Source: CAIWXH01 sp964555675 (GTDB lineage Bacteria > Chloroflexota > Chloroflexia > Chloroflexales > Chloroflexaceae). Taken from it: a stretch of 34,453 nucleotides of DNA. Within the stretch, counting starts at the first letter, position 1. Each line of letters opens with the position of its first letter. The position numbers and the translations under genes are program-made. Location of the stretch: the NCBI GenBank assembly GCA_964555675.1, contig CAZKTU010000045.1:1-34453 (forward strand), given 5' to 3'. Below are positions 23,361-30,803 of this stretch, in pieces. Below the pieces are notes generated by a model. The model saw nothing but the letters and a program-made list of their open reading frames with translations. It was not told the DNA's origin and did not search any database.

Positions 23361-26300
23361 GTGTCGCAAGACAACACCGGATCTGTGGCCCCCTTCTCGA
23401 GCCGTTCGTCCAGGCGGCTATTGCTGCCGATCCTCGTTCTATTCCTGTCCGGGCTCTTCAGCTTGCCGACCGCCGCCCAGCCCGCCGGACTCCCCCTCGA
23501 GACATTCTCTGCCCCCAACCTGCCGGCCGGCTGGACGGTAGAGAACGACCCCGGCGCCGTACAGACCGGCTGGCGGACGGACAATCCGGGCAACCGCCCC
23601 AACCGCACGGGCGGGGCCGGCGGCTTCATTAGCGCGGATAGCGACTACGAGGGCCAGGGTGTGGTGATGGACACCCGGCTGCGCACGCCGCTGCTGAACC
23701 TGAGCGGGATCAACAGCGTCCAGCTGCGCTTCAGGACCTACTTTCAGGCCTTCGAGAACTCGAGCGGCGACGTCGACATCAGCACCGACGGCGGCCAGAG
23801 CTGGGCCACCGTCGAGAGCTACACCGGCGTGAACACCGAAGGGACCATCACCCTCAACCTGAGTGATCGCCTGGCCAACCAGCCCCAGGCGCAGATCAGC
23901 TTCCGCTATCGGGGCACCTGGGCCTACGAGTGGCAGCTCGACGATATCGAGCTGCTGGTGGACGGCGCCCCGGCCGCCCCGACCGGCCTGGCCGCCGCCG
24001 CGGCCGGCGACGCCAACCGGATCGATCTGAACTGGACCGACGCCAGCGCCAGCGAGACGGCCTTCCTGATCGAGCGCTCGCCCGACGGCGTCACCGGCTG
24101 GGCCGAGCTCGCGACCGTCCCCGCCGACACCGTCGCCTACAGCGACCAGCGTGTGGGCTGCGGGGCGACCTACGCCTACCGCGTGCGCGCTGCCAGCGCC
24201 GCGGGCCGATCGCCCTACAGCGCAGTCGCCAGCGCCACCACCCTGGCCTGCCCGGCCCTCGTCACGCTCTCCGAGAGCTTCGCGGGCGGCGGCCTGCCCG
24301 CGGGTTGGTCGAATGTGGACTTCGGGCAAGACCCGAGCCAGGGGCGGGTCTGGCGCTTTGACGACCCGGCGGGGCGCGTGAACCGCACCGGCGGCGCCGG
24401 CGGCTTCGCCCTGGCCGACAGCGGGTATTTCGGGGGGGTCACGAACGTCTCGCTCCGCACCCCGGCCGTCAACTTCTCCAACACCCCCTTCGTGGAGCTC
24501 TCGTTCAAGTCCTTTTTCCGGCGCTACGACGATCCCAACCTCGGCGCCAGCGAAGAGGACGTGGCCCAGGTATATGTCAGCGTCGACGGGGGCCAGAGCT
24601 TCGCGCAGCCCTGGGGCGTGCCCTCGAGTTTCGCCGGCACGCGCACGCTCGACCTCTCGAACCTGGCCGGGGGCCGCTCGAATGTGGTGGTCGAGTTCTA
24701 CTACCGCGGCGACCGCGACTACTTCTGGCAGATCGACGACGTAGAGCTGCGGCCCATGCCCGCCGCCCCAACCCCGTCTAACCTGAGCGCCAGCCTGGGC
24801 GAGAATGGTCGGGTCAACCTGACCTGGAACACCGGCGGGGCGGCCAGCTATGTCACCTTCGAGGTCGAGCGCCAGAGCCCGGGCGGCGCGGGCTGGGAGC
24901 AGATCAGCCAGGCCCCCGTCGTCGGCGCCGTCTTCACCGACGACAGCCCCAAGACCGCCGGCTCCTCCTACAGCTACCGCGTGCGCGCGGTCAACCGGGC
25001 CGGCGTCTCGAACTACAGCCTGCCGGCCCAGGTTAACCTCCCGGGGGCTCCGGCGGCCATCGCCCGCACCTTCGACATCACGATCTCGTACTACGGGGCG
25101 ATCGACGCGACCAAAGAGCAGGGCATCAGGACCATCCTGGGGCACTTCGCCGACGCGATCTACGAGATGACCAATGGCGTCCACCGCCTGGGCCGGATCA
25201 GCATCTACCCGAACGGCGGCGCCGCCGACCGCGCCGAAATTATCTGGGTCCAGCGCTGCTGGCCCAACGCGTCGACCTCGGGGTTGGACCGCACGAGGTA
25301 CCCCGGCGGTCGCGTCGAGTTCTGCGACATCTGGAACTCTAACCCACCGCAGGACCACTTCGCGTCGCCGAATGATCTGCGTGAAGGCGGCTACACCCTC
25401 GGCCATGAGTACGGCCACTACGCCTACTCGCAGCTGGACGAGTATGCGAACACGAGCCTGCCCTGCGCAAACCGGCTGCGCATCAACCAGCCCTGCGCCG
25501 AGGATAGCTACATCCCCTTCTCGATAATGAGCGAGTCGTTCAACGCCGCCCGCCAGAACGACGCTCGCTACCTGAACTTCTCGACGGCGACCACGAACAC
25601 GGGCGACAATGCCCAGCGCCGCGTCTACGGCGCCAGCGCCTGGGAGACCCTGGCCCGCCCGCTTGAGCAGGACCCTCGCGATGGCGCCCGCAGCACCCAG
25701 CCGGTGCGCATCTACTGGCCCGAGCTGGCGGCCGTCGCCCCGGGCGCGGGCGAGATCGCCAGGCTCGAGCTGCCCGGGGCCCAGGCGAACGCCCGCGCCG
25801 CCCTGGCGATCGACGTGCTGCGCAACCCCTCCCCCGCCCAGGTCACCGCCGGCCTGCAGACCCTGGCCGCCCCCGGCGGGGTTGTGCGCCAGTTGGTCAT
25901 CGACGCCTCGTCACGCGACGGGGGCGGGGCGAGCGACCTGGAGGCGTTCAAGGCCGCCGCCCGCCGTCTCGTCGACCGGGCCGCCCTCGGCGATACCCTC
26001 GGCATTATCAGCTTCGACGGCGCGGTGAGCGTCCGGCTCGCCCCCACGGTTATCGCCAGCGATGGCGACCGCGCGGTGATCAAGGCGGCCATCGACGCCA
26101 TTCAGGCCGGCAACGCCGCCGCAGCCACGGGCGCGGCTCTGCAACGCGCCCTCGACGAACTGAGCGGCTTCACCGCCGACAGCACAGCGGCGGTCTATCT
26201 GATCACCGGCGGGCCCCATACCACCGGCGCGGCCCCCTTCAGCCTGGTCGGCGCCTACCAGAGCGCCGGGGTCAAGCTCTTCGCCCTCGGCTACGTCACC

Positions 26301-27623
26301 TCCGAGCGGCTCAGCGCCGAGCTGCAAGAGCTGGCCGCCCAGACCGGCGGGGCCTTCACCTACATCGACGGCAGCAACGGCGACGGCAGCCCCACCGGCG
26401 ATCTGCTCGAGGCCCTGAGCGCCAGCGACCGGGCCCTTTTCCCCCAGGTCCGGATCGCCCTGAAGGCCGACAGCGCACTTGTCGACAGCACGGCGCCCAT
26501 CACCGTGCCCCTCGTCGTCGACGCCTCGCTCGCCGAGCTAGAGGTCACCCTTACGCATCGCGAGGCTCTAGGCAACCTGACCGCAACTTTGATCGACCCG
26601 GCCGGGGCGAGCCGCCCCGTCACCTGCTCGGCAGAGCAGGACACCGAGTTTCCCGAGGTGCTCTGTTATCTGAGGGTGGCGGCGAGCACGGGCGTCTGGC
26701 AGCTCAGGCTCCAGGCCGCCCAGGGGCTGAGCATGCCCGTCGACTACGCGGTCAGCGGGGTCTCGAAGCAAGACAGCGTGGCCCTGGCCGCCTCGGTGGC
26801 CGTGGTCGAGGGCAAGACGGTCAACTACCCCGAGCCGATCGTCATCGCGGCCAGCGTGGGCACCAACCGGCCAATCACCAACGCCCGCGTGGTCGGCCAG
26901 GTCGAGGCGCCCGACGGCGCCGTCCTCTCGGTGCTGATGCTGGACGACGGCCGGGCCCCCGACGAGCTGGCCGGCGATGGGATCTACTCGGGCATCGTTC
27001 GTTACCACCTCGACGGGATCTACAACGTCACCGTCAGCTTCGACAATAGCGCGGGAACCGCCGAGTTCACCGACCTCAGCACCGAGGCCCAGAGCGGCCG
27101 CGTGCCCGAGACGACGCCGGTCGGCGCGAACTTCGAGCGTGTCACCAGCTTCCAGATCACCGCCAGCGGCTACGAGAGCGATGACCACAAGGGCTGGCCC
27201 GAGGAGGCCACGCCGCTCGCGCCCGATAACAGCGACGTGTCGGGCCAGATCGACTACGCCGACGATGTGGACGCCTTTCGCGTGACCGTCCCCCAGGGGT
27301 ACAATGGAGAGCTGGTGGTGCGCGTCACCGGCCTGGGCTTCGACATGGACCCCTTCGTCTACATCACCGACTCGATCTTCTCGTTCGCCCGCACCGGCTA
27401 CTTCAACTACATCCCGAGCGGCGAGGATTACCTCACCGTCCCGCTCAAGGTCACCGCCGGGCAAGAGCTCTACATCTACCTGCAGCACTTCAGCCCGAGC
27501 GCCGATACGGGCGTCTACCGGATCAGCGTCGGCCCCGAGCTGGCCCGCGAGCAGGTGACCACGATTACCAAGGTCGAGCTGCTGAGCGACGAGCGCGTTT
27601 ACCTGCCCACCGTGCGGCGCTAA
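23361..27623 (+). CDS. Large secreted CLCA-like metalloprotease/VWA protein with FN3 modules
   Basis: A 1420-residue exported protein. Order: signal peptide (about 16-40, ending TAAQ), jelly-roll module 1 (to ~205), FN3 (about 207-295), jelly-roll module 2 (about 297-468), FN3 (about 470-560), a zinc-metalloprotease domain with H682-E-Y-G-H686 followed by D693-E694, a VWA domain (about 840-1010), an Ig-like domain with the DDG..PD...GDGIYSG motif (about 1138-1240), a PPC-like C-terminal domain (about 1271-1395) and the tail VYLPTVRR. The HE..H......DEY arrangement and the protease-VWA-beta order match animal CLCA proteins and their bacterial relatives. The VWA metal site looks degenerate: the usual DxSxS reads D848-A-S-S-R, and the late LTDG position reads LITGG. 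Modules 1 and 2 are internal repeats sharing NRTGGAGGF. GTG start with AGGAG nine bases upstream. Likely processes or adheres to surface proteins; target unknown. Confidence 0.85.
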   Translation: MSQDNTGSVAPFSSRSSRRLLLPILVLFLSGLFSLPTAAQPAGLPLETFSAPNLPAGWTVENDPGAVQTGWRTDNPGNRPNRTGGAGGFISADSDYEGQGVVMDTRLRTPLLNLSGINSVQLRFRTYFQAFENSSGDVDISTDGGQSWATVESYTGVNTEGTITLNLSDRLANQPQAQISFRYRGTWAYEWQLDDIELLVDGAPAAPTGLAAAAAGDANRIDLNWTDASASETAFLIERSPDGVTGWAELATVPADTVAYSDQRVGCGATYAYRVRAASAAGRSPYSAVASATTLACPALVTLSESFAGGGLPAGWSNVDFGQDPSQGRVWRFDDPAGRVNRTGGAGGFALADSGYFGGVTNVSLRTPAVNFSNTPFVELSFKSFFRRYDDPNLGASEEDVAQVYVSVDGGQSFAQPWGVPSSFAGTRTLDLSNLAGGRSNVVVEFYYRGDRDYFWQIDDVELRPMPAAPTPSNLSASLGENGRVNLTWNTGGAASYVTFEVERQSPGGAGWEQISQAPVVGAVFTDDSPKTAGSSYSYRVRAVNRAGVSNYSLPAQVNLPGAPAAIARTFDITISYYGAIDATKEQGIRTILGHFADAIYEMTNGVHRLGRISIYPNGGAADRAEIIWVQRCWPNASTSGLDRTRYPGGRVEFCDIWNSNPPQDHFASPNDLREGGYTLGHEYGHYAYSQLDEYANTSLPCANRLRINQPCAEDSYIPFSIMSESFNAARQNDARYLNFSTATTNTGDNAQRRVYGASAWETLARPLEQDPRDGARSTQPVRIYWPELAAVAPGAGEIARLELPGAQANARAALAIDVLRNPSPAQVTAGLQTLAAPGGVVRQLVIDASSRDGGGASDLEAFKAAARRLVDRAALGDTLGIISFDGAVSVRLAPTVIASDGDRAVIKAAIDAIQAGNAAAATGAALQRALDELSGFTADSTAAVYLITGGPHTTGAAPFSLVGAYQSAGVKLFALGYVTSERLSAELQELAAQTGGAFTYIDGSNGDGSPTGDLLEALSASDRALFPQVRIALKADSALVDSTAPITVPLVVDASLAELEVTLTHREALGNLTATLIDPAGASRPVTCSAEQDTEFPEVLCYLRVAASTGVWQLRLQAAQGLSMPVDYAVSGVSKQDSVALAASVAVVEGKTVNYPEPIVIAASVGTNRPITNARVVGQVEAPDGAVLSVLMLDDGRAPDELAGDGIYSGIVRYHLDGIYNVTVSFDNSAGTAEFTDLSTEAQSGRVPETTPVGANFERVTSFQITASGYESDDHKGWPEEATPLAPDNSDVSGQIDYADDVDAFRVTVPQGYNGELVVRVTGLGFDMDPFVYITDSIFSFARTGYFNYIPSGEDYLTVPLKVTAGQELYIYLQHFSPSADTGVYRISVGPELAREQVTTITKVELLSDERVYLPTVRR

Positions 27624-27628
27624 GTGCT

Positions 27629-27645
27629 CGCAAGCCATGCTTGCG
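27629..27645 (+). terminator. First of two hairpins after the CLCA-like gene
   Basis: CGCAAGC-CAT-GCTTGCG, perfect 7-bp stem, five bases after the stop codon, no T-run. Confidence 0.4.
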
Positions 27646-27674
27646 GCATGCCGTAGGATAGAAATGGGGTCTTT

Positions 27675-27696
27675 CAGGGAGGGCACGCCCTCCCTG
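27675..27696 (+). terminator. Second hairpin after the CLCA-like gene
   Basis: CAGGGAGGG (27675-27683), loop CACG, CCCTCCCTG (27688-27696). No strong T-run follows. It resembles the hairpin at the start of the window in core sequence (GGAGGGC/GCCCTCC). Confidence 0.5.
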
Positions 27697-27754
27697 CAAC
27701 CCTTGTGTGACCCAGCTTCAGGTTGGAAGCATTAACACAGAGACGAGGAATACT

Positions 27755-28219
27755 ATGGCAGAGGCACCTGTTGTCGGCGCGAGCGCGCCGGAGTTTACGG
27801 CCACGACCGATAGCGGCGAGACGGTGAGCCTGGCCGACTACCGCGGCAAGCGGGTCGTGCTCTTCTTCTACCCGAAGGACGACACCCCGGGCTGTACCAC
27901 CCAGGCCTGCGGCTTTCGCGACAACTACCTGGCGATCGAGGAGAAGAACGCGGTGGTGCTCGGGGTCAGCCCCGACGGCCAGAAGTCCCACGCCAAGTTT
28001 CGCACCAAGCACAACCTGCCCTTCACCCTGCTGGTCGACGAGGACCACGCCATCGCCGAGGCCTACGGGGTCTGGGGCGAGAAGAGCATGTACGGCAAGA
28101 CCTACATGGGCATCATCCGCAGTCACTTCGTGATCGACGAAGAGGGCCGCATCGCCCAGGCCGAGGTCAAGGTCTCACCCACCGACAGCGTCGAGCGGGC
28201 CCTGGCTGCACTGGGGTAG
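27755..28219 (+). CDS. bcp: Bcp-type thioredoxin-dependent peroxiredoxin (PrxQ)
   Basis: A 154-residue cytoplasmic peroxiredoxin that reduces hydrogen peroxide and organic hydroperoxides with thioredoxin as the electron donor. Seen: APEFTATTDSGETVSL N-terminus, VVLFFYPKDDTPGCTTQACGF with peroxidatic C47 and resolving C52 five residues apart (the atypical 2-Cys PrxQ arrangement), and FRTKHNLPFTLLVDED. Length is normal. I start at the ATG at 27755 with GAGGA eight bases upstream; an in-frame GTG at 27707 would add 16 residues without a ribosome site. Hairpins on both sides suggest it is transcribed alone. It may be unrelated to its neighbours. Confidence 0.95.
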   Translation: MAEAPVVGASAPEFTATTDSGETVSLADYRGKRVVLFFYPKDDTPGCTTQACGFRDNYLAIEEKNAVVLGVSPDGQKSHAKFRTKHNLPFTLLVDEDHAIAEAYGVWGEKSMYGKTYMGIIRSHFVIDEEGRIAQAEVKVSPTDSVERALAALG

Positions 28220-28228
28220 CGCCGGCTG

Positions 28229-28267
28229 GGGCGTGGCGGGCCTGGCTCGCCACGCCCGCCCGCTTTT
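28229..28267 (+). terminator. Rho-independent terminator of bcp
   Basis: GGGCGTGGCG (28229-28238), 9-nt loop, CGCCACGCCC (28248-28257), then TTTT at 28264-28267. Confidence 0.7.
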
Positions 28268-28328
28268 GAGTCCCACGCCCGGCCGCTAAACGAGAGCGGC
28301 TCTTCATGGCGGTCGCTACGTGCGCTTG

Positions 28329-28337
28329 TGGTATAAT
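28329..28337 (+). promoter_or_regulatory. Extended -10 promoter of the four-gene ATPase/helicase operon
   Basis: TGGTATAAT: the extended -10 TGn followed by perfect TATAAT (28332-28337). The -35 region is poor, as is usual for extended -10 promoters. The start codon of the first operon gene is 45 bases downstream with AAAGGA (from 28372) as ribosome site. No operator-like palindrome is seen. Confidence 0.65.
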
Positions 28338-28382
28338 CGGCGCGCAGACGCCATCCAGCCACCTTTTTTGTAAAGGAATACC

Positions 28383-29429
28383 ATGTCCGATCTCGCGCTC
28401 ATCGAGGCGCTTGAGCAGCTGCGCGAGCGTTACGCCCAGCGGCAGAAGCTGGCCGCAAACCTCGAGGCAGCCCTGAAAGGCGCGGCTGGCTCGCTCGGCA
28501 AGGCGCAGCGCACGCTGCGCGACTATGTCGAGCGCGGCCAGGGCATCGATGGCGCGCCGGGGGCTCTCGACGCCCTGGCCTCCTCGCGGCTGCGCGACGA
28601 GGCGATCGACCCGCTGCTGCCCGCTCTGCGCCGCGAGACGAAGCTGCTGACCGCCCAGGCCGCCGCGCTCAAAGACGCCGTCGCCGCCCTGCGCGCCGAG
28701 ACGGTCGACGTGGTGAAGCTCGGGCGCGCCCAGGCCGCCCTCGCCGGCAGCAAGCTGGCCGACCCCGAGCTCGCCGCCCTGCTGCCCCGGCTCGCCGACG
28801 AGCTCGAGGCCGGCCAGCGCGCCCTCGGCGATACCTTCGGGCTGGCCCTGCGCCACGCCCTGGCCGAGCGCGGGCTCGAGTTGGGCGGCCGCCCGCCGCG
28901 CTTCGAGCTCGGCCCCTTCGAGCTGGCCGCCGATTTCGTCGGCCGCTCGGCGACCCTGAGCTACGGCAAGAATCTGGTGGCCCGCCGCGTGCCGCTCAGC
29001 GTCGAGGCCGTGCTCAAGACCTACGACCGCGAGACGAAGGCGATCATGGGCCGCAACGAGGACGGCGCCCGCTGGATGGGCGATCTGTACGCCGCCTGGG
29101 AGGCAGCGCGCCGCCGTAAGGGTGGGGCCGAGCCGCGGGTCGGCATCGTCGAGTGTTATCTCGAGCTGGTGCTGCTGCGCCAGCCCAAGGCCTTCCGCAG
29201 CACCCCGAGCAAGGGCGCCTTCGTCGACTATAGCCGCGCCCAGTTCGCCTACGACTTCTACACCTTCACCACGCGCACCCCCGTCCAGCACCAGGGCATG
29301 CGGGCCTTCGGCCTGGTGGCCACCAAGTCGCAGACCGATAATCCCGAGCGCAGTCTCTGGATCGTCGAGGGCGAGAGCCCCCACGACGGGCGTTATATCG
29401 CCGATGTGAAGTTCGACAAGGATGAGTAG
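28383..29429 (+). CDS. Unrecognised coiled-coil protein leading the ATPase/helicase operon
   Basis: I do not recognise this 348-residue protein. The first ~150 residues are strongly helical and heptad-like, rich in Leu, Ala, Arg and Glu (EALEQLRERYAQRQKL at the start), and read as one long or two antiparallel coiled coils. The C-terminal ~200 residues look like a compact alpha/beta domain: PPRFELGPFELAADFVG (171-187), YGKNLVARRVPLS, a conserved-looking DYSRAQFAYDFYTF segment near 280 and an acidic end YIADVKFDKDE. No signal peptide, no membrane helix, no P-loop or nuclease motif. It is the first gene after the promoter and is 33 bases before the first BrxD-like ATPase, so it is probably an adaptor, target-recognition or structural partner of the ATPases. 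Confidence 0.8.
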   Translation: MSDLALIEALEQLRERYAQRQKLAANLEAALKGAAGSLGKAQRTLRDYVERGQGIDGAPGALDALASSRLRDEAIDPLLPALRRETKLLTAQAAALKDAVAALRAETVDVVKLGRAQAALAGSKLADPELAALLPRLADELEAGQRALGDTFGLALRHALAERGLELGGRPPRFELGPFELAADFVGRSATLSYGKNLVARRVPLSVEAVLKTYDRETKAIMGRNEDGARWMGDLYAAWEAARRRKGGAEPRVGIVECYLELVLLRQPKAFRSTPSKGAFVDYSRAQFAYDFYTFTTRTPVQHQGMRAFGLVATKSQTDNPERSLWIVEGESPHDGRYIADVKFDKDE

Positions 29430-29462
29430 GGGCACAGCACGCTTTGCCCGCACAGAGGGCTT

Positions 29463-30761
29463 ATGCTCCCTGAACCGCGCCTCGCGCGCCAGATTATCGA
29501 GACCCTCGGCCAGTCAGGCACGCCCCTCTCGAAGGGCGTGAGCTACTATAACGTCGGCAACGAGTCGCTGCTCAACGCCATCGATAGCCACTACCTCGGC
29601 TCGTACCTGGCCGACGGCGGGGCGGTCTTCAAGCTCGTGGTCGGCGACTATGGCAGCGGCAAGAGCCATTTCCTCTACTGCGTGCGCGACCGGGCCTGGG
29701 CCCGCAACTTCGCCGTCAGTAAGGTCGACCTCAGCCCCAAAGAGAGCCCCTACGACGATCAGCGCCGCGTCTACGCCGCCGTCGCCTCGAGCATCATCTG
29801 GCACGAGCTGGGCAGCCTCAGCGAAGACGAGCGCGGCCTGACCCGCTTCATCGAGGGCACCCTGCGCCGCCTGGTCGCCCCCCACGGGCTCGACCTCGAC
29901 GACCCGAGCGCCGCCGAGCTGCCCGAGGTGCGCGCCCTGAGCCAGACCCTCGCCACGACGCCCATCGATAGCCTGAGTTTCCATAAGGCGGTGCAGGGCT
30001 TTATCGGCGCCCTGCTGCGCGGCCAGACCCTGCGCCAGGAGGCCCTGGGCCGCTGGCTTCACGGCGAGGAGCTCAGCCCCGAGGACAGTCGCGATCTGCG
30101 CACGGTCGGGGTCACCGAGAAGATCACCCGGAATAATGCCTTCAAGATGCTGCGCTCGCTCTGTCAGATCGTGCGGGCCCTGGGCTACACCGGCCTGGCC
30201 CTGCTCTTCGACGAGGGCGACCGCATGCTCAGCGTGGGCGGCCGCTCTGAGAAGGTCGCCACCGATAATCTGCGCGAAGTGATCGACCGCTGCCGCGAGG
30301 ATTTGCCCGGCGCCCTCTTCCTCTATGCCGTACCGCCGGTCTTCATCCACGATGTCGTGCCCAAGTACCCGGCCCTCCAGCAGCGCGTGCAGGCCCCCGG
30401 CTACTTCTCGCGCTCGAACCCCTTCAGCCCCCAGATCAACCTCGAGCATCTCGATGTGCCCGACGAGCAGTTGCTGAGCGCGATCGGCTTCCGCCTGCTG
30501 CCGATCTTCGAGAGCGCCTACGGCGTGAAGCTCGACCCCGAGATCCAGGCCGCCAATATCGCGACCCTCTCCGAGGCCGCCCGCGCCTCGTATCTGGCGA
30601 TCAGCCACCGGCGCCTCTTTATCAAGGCCCTGGTCACCGAGTGGTTCCGCCAGAAAGAAGAGGGCGAGGGCCAGATCGGCGCCGACTACGCCGCCGCCGC
30701 CATCCGCGGCCAGAGCGAGGCCCTGATGCAGTTGGCCGATAGCCAGCAGCGACCGTACTGA
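29463..30761 (+). CDS. DUF2791 / BrxD-like P-loop ATPase (first copy)
   Basis: A 432-residue AAA-like ATPase. Walker A GDYGSGKSH (61-69) directly after the strand LVV, Walker B LALLFDEGD (246-254, D250 and E251), and a later sensor-like stretch FLYAVPPVF (286-294). The N-terminal ARQIIETLGQSGTPLSKG.SYYNVG pattern is what I remember of the DUF2791 (Pfam PF10923) family, which contains BrxD of BREX systems. The ATPase should act with DNA or with a partner helicase in the cytoplasm. Small AGAGG-type ribosome site before the ATG at 29463. It is 42 bases upstream of a second, diverged family member, suggesting a hetero-oligomeric ATPase. Its exact role is unknown. Confidence 0.85.
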   Translation: MLPEPRLARQIIETLGQSGTPLSKGVSYYNVGNESLLNAIDSHYLGSYLADGGAVFKLVVGDYGSGKSHFLYCVRDRAWARNFAVSKVDLSPKESPYDDQRRVYAAVASSIIWHELGSLSEDERGLTRFIEGTLRRLVAPHGLDLDDPSAAELPEVRALSQTLATTPIDSLSFHKAVQGFIGALLRGQTLRQEALGRWLHGEELSPEDSRDLRTVGVTEKITRNNAFKMLRSLCQIVRALGYTGLALLFDEGDRMLSVGGRSEKVATDNLREVIDRCREDLPGALFLYAVPPVFIHDVVPKYPALQQRVQAPGYFSRSNPFSPQINLEHLDVPDEQLLSAIGFRLLPIFESAYGVKLDPEIQAANIATLSEAARASYLAISHRRLFIKALVTEWFRQKEEGEGQIGADYAAAAIRGQSEALMQLADSQQRPY

Positions 30762-30803
30762 AGGATGAAGGCTGATCACGCTTCACGCCTGGGGATGCAT
30801 AGT

